64,000 bases of DNA from Symsagittifera roscoffensis. Its lineage: Eukaryota; Xenacoelomorpha; Acoela; Convolutidae. The translations under genes were made by a program, and so were the position numbers. The notes below the pieces were generated by a model. That model saw nothing but the letters and a program-made list of their open reading frames with translations, was not told the origin of the DNA and made no database searches. Positions 54,201 through 63,400 of the stretch are shown here, in pieces (position 1 is the first letter of the stretch; every line of letters begins with the position of its first letter). The stretch spans positions 17,043,802 through 17,107,801 of the forward strand of contig NC_087064.1 of assembly GCF_963678635.1 (NCBI RefSeq), written 5' to 3'.

Positions 54201-54723
54201 TCTGGAAATGCAAGAGGTACGAGGTGGAACAGAGCTCGAGAAAATAGCAGTTTCAAGAAAGCCTCTTAGGGAACTATCGTGCAACTCAAACGTCAGAACG
54301 AATCTGGTACCAGAGGACGACATGAAGATCATGAAAAGGATAATATGTGTGAAACTGAGCGATGACATCCACAATCCTGGTGAGATGAATGGACAGATCA
54401 TGGCGTTAAAGGAGCACGTTAAGGCGAGATATAGACTGTCTGACCTAATAAGGGCCCAGAAGAATGACAAAATGACAAGTAACCTCTCCAAATGGATCCA
54501 TTCTGGAGTCAAGGAGAAGGGGGAACTTGAGGAAGACAGCTACAAGATCTTGAGCCAGTTCTACAAAGAAAAGAGAGACTTACTTTACCACACAGCGGAA
54601 GGGGTGGTAGCGTGCAAGAGAAGAGATGAGGAAAAGATATTACACAAACACAACCTCATCATACTACCACAACTGTACCAAACGGAAGTGCTCTTCAGAT
54701 CACACGACCAAATGGGCCATTAG
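48214..54723 (+). CDS. Gag-Pol of element 2: Gag, protease, RT, RNase H (2169 aa, ends at amber stop)
   Basis: The start ATG follows in-frame stops (48208). The protein has an acidic/polar N-terminus, a coiled coil (about residues 195-310), a Gag capsid-like domain (about 430-600), two CCHC zinc knuckles (629-642 and 681-694), a protease with DTGAVLS (D988), RT motif A TTLDLGSAFWQ (D1409), YVDD (1474-1477) and RNase H DTDAS (1622-1626) ending near 1745. A charged spacer of about 400 residues follows. The frame then enters the integrase zinc finger (both His at 54703 and 54718) and stops at TAG 54721-54723. Gag and Pol are in one frame, unlike element 1. The same frame continues open after the stop. 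Confidence 0.93.
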   Translation: MRRSRVPVAEKRSTEAKYNSSLSKATPMGPKITKKNFSVNMVSTRSTAENRAKEGTEGERVEPTIEIDLETPDQSVDETGKMATESTPMPNTEEPNQKPIEFSPIDDAEDAIGNTEETVKEDSQVKRTSFTEKLGIMFGIKTKENVTEEPKAERARTFGTVSTKATETGQNEEQAKAEAMAEEKPTVDHEETTIELCDLLAKLNQIDKRLKNSEEDREVIKKEIRYNKHEYLDSYFNLAKATEERLKEMSDKVEATNEEREKNIKTDMQQLKNRYDDVNSQLGSLERRMDTMSKSQAESSCAIQAKLDAILRGSTPQERPAADRTQGTRVDFVEPQRNKRQSTPLPIPRDAISIAPTAAKTIMKSGTSNTTTGPGDSTANSNSGPDAMTWASTWEMMNRTLEAFATRNTDSSDRREGKSRKTFKKPKEFKDDSDGCIDTWVEVMRLHLEQDNLSDKRQACTAILSNLEGTALKCVVAKKEEERDTADKIFEILLNRFGSGMKGHQAMMRFEKRRQRDDESIDRFLDDLESLRRRSDPEESTNRRNFSIASKFIDGVKSDDLRTMLATYYTLSKDSAPTPEEMRQKSREYMLMKPKKYSYSENRNTQGGSQPQRSSWYKPRDDMDKRRSCANCGSADHHVADCTTYKQGMKSLGYAPDEEDMSQMEEHEYYNGLIIKIGARCFFCNQEGHFRMDCPLFWEAVKDQNHPKHKLALAAVQNQRNRQNEFESRNLGAPKTELPTKTVKAVTHVSGALESAAGSSLEINYERAATEAIAKVKQDLAAKEIEQRLKLEIERQNFNEALTGTNVVPEARTGSTKNGNCNTVKMVTGKPFGISKIGARIMSIITVGGHEVTRNLSEPSDQTLMHIDVYADYLSGISPRTTSRALRALLTRGGSKSVRVDNRYTEAYGPHEVMLNIDGINIYTKTMITCDEDLIGQIYVGKEELKVRSIGHCAMLEEDAMHIGTEADVTGHVLDISGKKTQLRGLLDTGAVLSVIPIETWERMGFNKDDLIDSRIRLSAANKGALRVLGRTPIIALNLGERNLWMSFIVVENLDESDQFILGRDFIRNFDVTIDLNNAMFRIRNPDRRYAIKPVNLIMANENKAPVFLSRRVRLKANEAAIVSLRMKNYNELSDNKQVCIVPNPNSQSAAVLGRSFSITKSGLCVSVLLNTLDIPITIQRGRKLGYALPVKTRYETIENLKQNEVVDCPNHRDKICILRRLQKIKYSSGLIKSLKSETDDGLSSCSNFPERPTLDEMQTDKPVLPEIEHLRGKLKDEQLEAIKDVLERNEEVFSRHKADIGCCNFVEHEIELEENAVPHREGARRMTPHKSDACRKEIETLLEYDMIEPSKSPWACGVVMAKKKGDQLRFCCDFRYLNSVTVKDAYPIPRIDESLSKLGDAKFFTTLDLGSAFWQVPLRKQDRDKTGFACELGLFQWKRMPFGLCNATATFQRLMAHALIGVTKKYGNLVMCYVDDVVIATPTLEDHIERLDEVFACMKRSGLKCKPSKCEILKDSIKYLGRMVDKHGIRPDPDAVEAVLTWKSPKTEHQLMSFLGFANYYREFIKGYADKVYPMQQLMRHKGKKFTWNNAAEESFQRIKKELCEAPVLGMPTEKGMYVLDTDASVVAISGVLHQEQEWNGKTVLRPIAYGSKVLSDTEMKYGAPKAEMFAVVTFVEKYRAYLGSEPFKLRVDNRALSWLKTYSMDQSYIGRWIVRLDGYNMIIEHRTRDKHQNADSLSKKTEFYERQEQREADRPEIKDGFSFMDKETYDSLPLTRWLDKSGKPIEDHPELPKESLEKTILKKSRGIPVGIMLKSKIVRETLKAKGHDLTQVEEGTVQIDEDLMRLLEELSDDKPVIQGKSQEAPELTILRREKTVNNTDVSKGITTDSKEVVRSLVEKIPEKILEQTKVRDKKVTFREEIEHLGLDQESGEWSRFMKEDETGEGKLSGERKEWDEDSDESSEDQDSLCMILAEEKMRQHDRELQTDPSSGTYNLEMQEVRGGTELEKIAVSRKPLRELSCNSNVRTNLVPEDDMKIMKRIICVKLSDDIHNPGEMNGQIMALKEHVKARYRLSDLIRAQKNDKMTSNLSKWIHSGVKEKGELEEDSYKILSQFYKEKRDLLYHTAEGVVACKRRDEEKILHKHNLIILPQLYQTEVLFRSHDQMGH

Positions 54724-57015
54724 GGGATAGATAAAGTACAACAAAGGATACTTCACAGGTTTGACTGGCCGGGAATGAGAAAAGCTTGCGAGAGATGGGT
54801 GAATGCCTGCCTAGCATGCCTTCAAGTAAAAGACCCAAGGAAGATGAAGTTTCCCCTCAAGTCTGTCGAGAGTTCGGAATTCAATGAAGTGGTGCAGATA
54901 GACCATCAGAAAATCTGCATGACGGAATCGGGTTATAACCAAATACTAGTTATAATAGATCACTTCACCAAGTTGGCGGAAGCAGTTCCGTGCCAGACAG
55001 CCTCAGCAGAGGAAACATGTGATCACCTGATAACGCATTGGATATCGCGGTATGGTTGCCCAATGACTTTCCAGTCAGACAACGGCAAGGCTTTTGTGGG
55101 GGACTTAACAAAAGAATTGATGAAGAGGTCACACATTGCTCAAGCACACTCGACGACCTATCATCCACAGACCAATGGGTTGGTAGAAAGACAGAACAGG
55201 ACACTAGTCAACATGCTCAGGGTGTACTGCTCAAGGTACATGACGGACTGGGACAAATACCTGCCACAGGTAGTAGGAGCCTACAATAGTACCCAGCACT
55301 CTACAACGGGTATCAGCCCTTTCATGATGTTGACGGGCAGGGAAAGGGCAATGCCTCTGACATTCTTCTATCCGGAGTACGAGGGGAAGAGGACGTCGCC
55401 TCAAGCATACGTGAAGGAAGCGATCAAAAGACAACAAGAGCTGAACGAGCTATGTCGGAGAAACACGGCACAAGCGCAAACGAGGCAACGCAAGAAATAT
55501 GACGAAAAGATACTGAGAGCAAAGCCATACGAAGTGGGCCAATACGTGTGGGTCTTTCAAAACGTCATACCGCCCAAGGGAACAAAGAAACTACTCAAGA
55601 AATGGAGAGGACCGTTCATGATTACGGAAGTACATCAACAAGGAAGGTTCTATCGCTTGAGTACAGGGCGAGCAGCACATTACGAAAATCTGAAACCTCA
55701 CGTTCCGTCCCCGGAGGATTGGTGCCTGCCGAAAGACATGGAGGGTCTTGACTACCTGGTGGTGGAACCAGCGTGCGAAGTGAATGAGAAAGGCACCAGA
55801 GAGAAAAATGATGGTAATGAGAACTTGAGTTTGGACGACAACGAAAAGATAGAAGTGGAGTCGGATGCAGGTTCATTTGTAGAAGAAGACTGGAACGACC
55901 CAGAGCAAAACGAGGTACCGAAGTGGATGGAACCGGATCGACCAACACCACCGGAAACCAGGACGGGCAATCGTAAACGCACAGGCATGAGGTACAATAG
56001 GTACGGGGATGACTTCTTGATCGATAAGATACAGCCAGAAAAGTTAAGCGAGGAACTACTAGGCGTAGGCGAACTGGAAGCTGGAGAGGAATGGCAGGTC
56101 ATTGACGATGGTGGACATTATCCGCAGGATGATTACTCGACGCCAGAAGTGGAGACGGATCTCGAGCAGGGTGAAATAGAAAGGAGGGAGAATACGAACT
56201 TGAGGATTCTAGAGTGGATGCGTGATGTCAAAGACGAGGGTCACGAAGGACAAAGCATGCAGCAAGTCGATGTATCAGCAGCAAAGTACATGAAGACAGC
56301 GGAGCCTCTTTTCGGATGGACAGCAACAGACAGGCCACTGGACATCCCTAAAGACAATTCAGACCCGACTACATCGACGGGGACGTCGATAAATATTTTT
56401 GTCCGGGGAGTGGGGGTAGGACTTACCCACACCGAAAATTCGATGATAAAGAAGCTCAAGGAAGTGAGGGAAACAAGCGGATTGGAACTGGAGGAAGAAG
56501 AACCAGAGCCTACCATAGGAAGGAATTTCAAAACGAAATTCGAAATACCCAATGAATACTCAGAGAACATCATGATAACGGATAGCGACTTCATCCTGTC
56601 AAACAGGACCAGCGCGATCTGCATCACGGCGGACATGAGTTTCAAATCAAGATTGGAGGCTGACTTCAAAAGAGAATACCAGAACGTAGAGTTTCTGTTC
56701 AGACAGAGGCCAGGATTGGGAGGCATGGCGGCGCTTCCACCGTCAGTGGCACAAGTCCCGGGCAAATACCTCTGCTTCCTAGTAACGAGAGTCAACGACA
56801 GGAACACAATTGATCCCGAACACGTGATATTGGCTCTGACAAGACTACGCGACTTCATGATTGAAAGAGGAATATTGGAGGTCTCGGTGCCGGTGTACGA
56901 CCCAAACAGGGGCAAACTGAGCTCGAGGGAATTGTACGCCATTCTTCATGTGGTCTTTGCAGAAACGGAGATAGTGGTGCATCTTCACAAGAAGTACTAC
57001 TTGAGCATCGCCTGA
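54724..57015 (+). CDS. Integrase of element 2 fused to a C-terminal macrodomain-like region
   Basis: This is the in-frame continuation of Gag-Pol after TAG; the first ATG is at 54775. It supplies the second half of the zinc finger (CLAC). With 54775 as residue 1, the catalytic core has D43, D102 and E138 (35-residue D-E gap), followed by a GPF motif (WRGPFMI). Residues about 330-590 are acidic and disordered. Residues about 600-742 resemble a macrodomain of the TARG1/OARD1 type: a first strand and loop SNRTSAICITADMSFKSRL, then FKREYQ, GKYLCFLVTR, a helix LALTRLRDFMIERG, strand VSVPVYDPNRG, helix, and a final strand. The usual ADP-ribose glycine loop (GCGLD-type) reads YDPNRGK here, so binding or catalysis may be lost. 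The protein ends at TGA, 57013-57015. Confidence 0.8.
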   Translation, partial: GIDKVQQRILHRFDWPGMRKACERWVNACLACLQVKDPRKMKFPLKSVESSEFNEVVQIDHQKICMTESGYNQILVIIDHFTKLAEAVPCQTASAEETCDHLITHWISRYGCPMTFQSDNGKAFVGDLTKELMKRSHIAQAHSTTYHPQTNGLVERQNRTLVNMLRVYCSRYMTDWDKYLPQVVGAYNSTQHSTTGISPFMMLTGRERAMPLTFFYPEYEGKRTSPQAYVKEAIKRQQELNELCRRNTAQAQTRQRKKYDEKILRAKPYEVGQYVWVFQNVIPPKGTKKLLKKWRGPFMITEVHQQGRFYRLSTGRAAHYENLKPHVPSPEDWCLPKDMEGLDYLVVEPACEVNEKGTREKNDGNENLSLDDNEKIEVESDAGSFVEEDWNDPEQNEVPKWMEPDRPTPPETRTGNRKRTGMRYNRYGDDFLIDKIQPEKLSEELLGVGELEAGEEWQVIDDGGHYPQDDYSTPEVETDLEQGEIERRENTNLRILEWMRDVKDEGHEGQSMQQVDVSAAKYMKTAEPLFGWTATDRPLDIPKDNSDPTTSTGTSINIFVRGVGVGLTHTENSMIKKLKEVRETSGLELEEEEPEPTIGRNFKTKFEIPNEYSENIMITDSDFILSNRTSAICITADMSFKSRLEADFKREYQNVEFLFRQRPGLGGMAALPPSVAQVPGKYLCFLVTRVNDRNTIDPEHVILALTRLRDFMIERGILEVSVPVYDPNRGKLSSRELYAILHVVFAETEIVVHLHKKYYLSIA

Positions 57016-57489
57016 GTCAGGTACACGGGAGCGTCGAGTCGGGTGTGAGGGAAGAATCTTGAGCTAGGTATTGGGGTACGAAACAGGTAAGGGATCTCAT
57101 GGGTGATTGGCATGACAATTATCATTTTAAATGAATGATGGTGCTAAAACATAAAATGTGTCTGCATGTTTTTTAGAAAATTCAAATTGAATCATTTTAG
57201 TAGGGTGAAAAGGGGAGGGTTTTTAATCATAAAAGTAATGGGGCTTTCTGGTTAGGAACACAGCTCGTCGGTCTAAATATCGGGTGTTATTTTCAGATTG
57301 ATTTGTTGATCTCAAATTGACTACTCATCTGTATTTAATCAAAAGAAGAGAACGACATCTCAAGAAAACTCAAGTTGCTCAGGTAAAACTCAAGTTGCTC
57401 AGGTAAAACTCAAGTTGCTCAGGTAAAACTCAAGTTGCTCAGGTAAAACTCAAGTACTAATACTCAAAGAGTCAATCGAAGTCACAGAA
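57016..57489 (+). promoter_or_regulatory. Spacer before the giant ORF: acceptor candidate and 20-bp tandem repeat
   Basis: 474 bp without an ORF. A splice-acceptor-like ttattttcag (AG at 57295-57296) could serve a subgenomic mRNA for the downstream ORF. At about 57366-57450 the 20-bp unit aaaactcaagttgctcaggt repeats four times in tandem with a partial fifth. In-frame stops within it (57424) set the left limit of the giant ORF. Confidence 0.5.
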
Positions 57490-60400
57490 ATGGCCGATCG
57501 ATACTGGAAGTCCATGCCATCGGCTCTGAAAAAGCCCACACTTGACGAACTGTACAGACGGCTGAGAGATCTGGATTACACTCAAGTGAACGAGAGAATG
57601 GCAGTGATGCTGAACGCCATCCTACAATTGGAGGATGAGGGCGAGTGTCGAGAGTCTGCGACGGAGGCGGTCTTGATGGTAGGCTACACCACTGAAGGGG
57701 TGTCCGATCAAGCACAGACCAGATGGCTGTCCTGGAACGTGGATGGAGCGATAAGGGGGTTCGATTTGGCGAGGAACCCTGGTCTAAACAACAACACAGA
57801 GTATGGCGCGGGGGAATTCCCACTGCCGGCCAGACCATCAGTCAGGCCCGCGAGCCAGAGTACGAGTAAAGTACCGTCGATGTCACGGGCACAGCAGACG
57901 GGGGAGGCTTATCCGGACGTCAGTGCCATGAAAAAAGAACTCGAGAGAACCCAGCGGGAGAAGAATAAGGCGAACCTCGACCGGGATCAAGCGGTGCTCG
58001 AGAGGGATCAAGCGCGGAGAGAATTGGACATAATGAAGGCGGAACGGCTGCAGGCAGAAAGGGTGCGGGAGAATGCCGCGAATTGTGAGCAGCTGAAGCA
58101 GGCTCTCGAGAGAGACCAAGCAAAACTTGAGAGGATCCAGCAACAACAGCGCGAGCTCGATATGCAAAAAGGGGCTAGGCCCAAAGAGCGGGTAGTGACT
58201 GTCTCAAGGCCAGAGTCACGCATGGAGGTGGACGAAGCTCCTAGGTCAAAGGGACGATTCAACCTCGATCGTGCGGCGCAAGAACATATGAATGAGGGGC
58301 TGGAGGTATGGATACCACCCGAATCAACGTCCTCCCTGCGTGGAATGGAGACTCAAGTAATACGACCATTGATGGACGTCGCGCTGCCTGGATACACACC
58401 GAGTTCGACCCCAGGTAGTAGTGGCGGCTCGTCACGGCTGAAAGAGTTGCAGGAGAGGTTACAGCTGAGGAATCGCGAGAGTCCGGTAAGAGTGGATTTA
58501 CCCTCGACTTGGGGGGAACAGCCTGTCAGGAGTGTGATGATCTCGAGCTACAAGAAGAATACGGATGGGAGATATCGCAAGCACAATCGTATAGACTGGA
58601 ATCCGGCGCAGAGAGAGAGAAGAGATTGCTTCCACGATGCGACTTGGGTGGAGTACTTCACGTATCCTCGAGTGCCTGAAGGCTCGGTTCACTTGATCAT
58701 TGGAGACAGCTTGCTGCGGGTGCTGACCCGGATCCAATCCCATTGGCAAACGGGAATCTTGAGCTTCGCCGGAGCCGCAACGCCGCAGATGTTAGCGACT
58801 CTTGAGATGCTAGGGATGGTGAGCGTGTACACAGTCACCCTGATGGTCGGGACGAATGATGTGTCAAGGGGGGAAGCGAGGAAGGTGACAAGGCTGCATG
58901 AAAAGATGAGCTGCATTCTCGAGGAGATACGGATCCAAATGGACCCGTCCATTCTCACGGTGTGTACTGTTCCCTACAACATGGGAGCGGATCAACATGC
59001 GGTAGAGATGAATACGAAAGTGCGCAGCCTGAACGAAACAATCAGGAAGATTCATCAGAGGAGTGTCCTTCCCCTTAGGCTACTGGACGTGGCTGAGCAA
59101 ATGGAATTAACCTCTTTCCCTGACAATGCATCTGCGGATGGCATTCACTTTGACAGGCCCAGAGGGGTGGAATGGTTGAACGACGTCTTTCAAAAGCATA
59201 TATGCGCGCTAGAGACGGATTTGCTGGAAACAGCACAGGTCACGTTCGGGCCACCCCCAAACCCACCCTTCTTCAACCCGAGATCTTTGTCGAGTCGCTT
59301 GGGCGAGAGGGCCGATTCTAGAGATAGTGAGAGGAATAGCCGGGCCAAGTTGCCGAGCACCACGCCCATGGAAGCTGATGAAGTGACATCAGCAACTCCC
59401 CAGGGGTCGGTAATGTCCTCAGTGGTGGTTGCGGAGAAAAAGAGGTCAGAGAAGCCACTGGAGACCAGCAGACAGAAGTATGAGGAGAAGGTCAAGGAAC
59501 TGGATCTGGAAGACCTAGAGTGTAGACAGGAGCTAGCGAGGGCTTTGGGTCTTGAGCAGGTCTCACATGAAGACTTGGGGAGGCACAAGTGTGTGGACTG
59601 GTTGAAGGCTCATGAAACGCGTTTCTCGAGAGCGAAGTTGACAGAGACAGCAGACCTGAGTGGAATTCCCACTAGGTCGATGATGGGACCAATTAATTAC
59701 AGACCTCTCAAGTCCTTGGGGAGCCCGGGACTGGTGGTGGAGCCTCCCAAGCACCGGACCAGCATTGCCAGAATTAGAGTGGCCACTCCAGCACAGTTGA
59801 GAGTGGTCGACAAACTGATGAACCCAAGAGAGATGGAGTTACCAGACGCCGAATATGAAGGCGCAAAATTGGCCAATGACCCCCGATATGGGAAACCCTG
59901 TGGGCAGGCGCAAATGGCCAAAACCTTAGCGGTCTACGACAGAGCAGACCCAGCTGCAGCAAGGGTGGTGATCGTGGCAGGATCAGATTTCGAAGGTACG
60001 TCTCCCAAGTTGTTTTGGCCAGAAACCCTGATATACACCTTGCCGGGTGCGGAACTGAACCAGATGTTGACCCTGGTAGTGGCAATAAAGTCAGAAATGC
60101 CCTGCGAACCTGAGTTACTGCTGTTTGCGGGGATGAACGATCATCTGCACGCAACGGGATTTCTTGAGCAGCTCAAGGGTGGTGAACCTACGCCAAAGAG
60201 GATCTGGGAGGCCATCCAGACCTTATTCGCGGCGATTAATGAAGTACAGGAGAATGTTGCCTCAAGATTCGGCGCCAAGACAAGAGTGGCGTTCACAACA
60301 TCCCCCGGGTACTCGAGCATGCCGCTGGCTCTGCAATTCGTGTACGCGATCTTGATCTTGATCGCAGAGGGGAATGGGTGGCGTGTCCTGATGGCAGCTC

Positions 60401-63400
60401 CCAACCGAGAATTGGAACCGACGAACTTGAGGCTGTGCAAGTCAGAACTCGCGGCAGCGTGGGCGGACGTCTCCCATGCATTGAGAGGCTTTCACGAGTT
60501 GGCTGATATCCTCATCGTATTGGACGAGGTCCTCCTACTGGAAGTATCTAACTTTGCCAGGCAACTCAAGCTCAGCCCGATCCTTAGGGATGATCACCCA
60601 GTGATAATTCACCTGACGGCTAGTCTGTGGTTTCGGGACATGGAGTTGACCATTACGAGCTCGACCAGCAGATCTAGAGGGCCAAACAACGAAAGGCAGA
60701 ACGTGGCCACATCGGAGAAACAGCTGGAGTCGATGGGGAATCGGTTGGCGCAAGAGGGAGGCAGATGGCCCTTCTTAAGCCCAAGGTTGGAAAATGCCAC
60801 GAGGAAAACAAGAGAGGATGCGCCGCCTCTGGTGAAGCAGATCTGGGAGTTTCTCGAGGAGCAACTGGGAAAAGCTGAGGAAAAGGGGATGACGGTTGGC
60901 AGGTTCGTCACGGCAGCCAATGAGGTCACGATTGGAGGATTTTGGAGAGAGCACGCGTGGGGTGAGCTGAAGACGAGGAGGGATCATGGGATTCTCGAGT
61001 TCTTGAGTCCTTGTTGGGGAAGAGAGTTCCTGACTGAGGTGTACAGTGCGAAGGAGACGATCTTTGATGCGTTTATACAGGAGATGTTGAATATGCCGAT
61101 CAGCCTGTTGCTGGCGCTGTACCTGGTCTACCCAAGATACTTGTTTAATATGGGCCCCGCATACATGTTCAGTCGTGGTGTGGACGCCCTCAGAATAGAT
61201 GGATACTTGACGTTAGTACTCCTGACCCACGGTGAACTGGCGTCATTTCACCGATTGATGAGGTATGGGGAGCCCCTGGCGATGGGAAGAACACACTCGA
61301 GTATTGAGACCTACTCGTACAAGTGTGCAGCCGGGCTAAGGACGCTGCTCGTGCAGTATCTACTGATGCAGAACAGGCACCTGACTGGCGAAGAAAAGAG
61401 CCCGAAGACCAGAGAGGAGTGGAGAAAAGTGAATGGAGGCATGCCCCTATTAACGGATCTATGCCTGGCCATGAGATCGGATCCCATGGGGATTATCCGG
61501 GGGCTGGGGGAGGTCGTGACTTGTATATATGGACCGGCTGTCACGTTCGCATTTCCAGATCCCTTGGTGACAGCTTATCGATACTCCGTGACCCACGTGA
61601 GCCTCATAAGCGTACTGGATGGAACGACACTGAACTGGTGCCAGCAAGAGGTGCTAAGGGCACAAATGAGCAACACGGTGCTCTTCGGAAAAGTGAAGGA
61701 TCCAGAGTTGATCGTGTACAGTTTCCGAGGACAAATGCAATGCCGGATGGGAGGCAAGCGCGAGGGCCCCATCGAAACTTACCCCGAGTTTTGGAACTTG
61801 AATCCCTTGGCAGCCAATGGACAAGAAATCTTGAGAATCCCTGCATGGACAAAAAGTTTCGAGTTGGTGAAAAAGGAGCTGGAAGCGATATTGGAGAGAG
61901 AAGCCCTACCGACGAGCATTCCCGAGTTCCCCATAGTGAGGAGAATGACCCTAGGGATGAACAGTTCCCTGGTTGTCCCATCCTCCTACGCGAGAACCAC
62001 GACTGAAGAACGGCAGAAGGAGTTTACTGACGGCTGGGATCCGCTCTTCATCGGCTATACTGCAGCAATTTATTTCCATACTAGCGATGTGAAGATAAAC
62101 TCATGGACGACTCAAGCCAAGAAAATCAGAGGATCGATGCCCCCTAAATTCGACGTGCGAGATACCTTGAGAGTACTTAAGCGGGCAGGCCTAGAGAACC
62201 AGCTGCTGGTATGGGACGACGGCAGGATGATAGTGGAAGAAGGGCATGTAGCACTGAAAGCAGACGCGATGCTATTTGCCACAAGGAAGTACCGGGCACC
62301 TTACGGACTTGAGCTGATGGAGCGTAATAGGGAAGGAAAGAAGTTAGATGCAGCAGGTCCATTGTACGTGGCACTGACAAAAGGTGAGGCGACGAGTTCA
62401 GCGACACCATCACCCCTTCCAGTAGACATCCCTGGGGATAAAAAGAGTGGCACCGTGGCAGATCGATTCAAGAGGATCTTTGAGAGAAGGGAAGCAGAGT
62501 CAGGAGACGAAAGCATGGATGAAACCCTCAGTGAGGCAGGAGAGGATATGGAAGTGGGAAACACACCGGAGCAAAAGCCAACGGAAGTGGAATTCACAGC
62601 GCAGGAATTGTTGAAAGACCTGAGTGAAGAAAACTGGGCAGATACTCCCACGCCACCTTTGACCTCGTCCCCTCGCAAGTACCCGGAAATGTCGTTGACA
62701 AGCGAGAATCCCAACATGGGAATGATCTTCTTGAGTACGGAGAGGAGGGAGAAGAATACCTTCGAGGGAAACAGAGACGCCTTCCTGGGCACTCTGGATG
62801 GAGATGCTTGGCAAAAGTTCTTGAGCGAATTCAATCGAGAAGTGGATGAAGACACCACGTTGGATAATTTCAAAGAAGAACTGTGGGACACGGTGGTGAA
62901 GTTTGGTGAGCCTGTCCTGGTGGGGACGGGTTTAGAAGAGAAAGCTAGAGTGGAACTACTGAACAAAATGGTCGAGTTGAGAAAGTCAAGAAAGACCAGA
63001 GAAGACAAATGTAAAGACAGCTCTACTCCGAAACAGAAAACTGACAATAAAATAATTAAGTGTACAAGGGGGGATAAGGTAGGAACTAGTAATATGATTA
63101 AAAGTACTAATATCCTTAAGGCTCGAGCAGGGGGGAGGCAAGAGTTGGCTGGAGAAAAGGAAGTTGAATCAGTGATGATACCAATGACGCCCCCAAGCAA
63201 AGACGTGAGGTCTCGCAAGAGGAAGAGAGATGTGGAGGGAATGGGCAGTCCTTCAGCTGACGCGGTCTCGGAAAAAGACTTGAGAGAGACGGCTCCCATG
63301 GTTCTGGCGCGATGGAAAACGGCAGCCTACAAGAGTAGCTACGAACCGAGGAAACTGCTCGACATAGAAAAAGAAATGGAGAATCCCACTAGTTCCGTGA

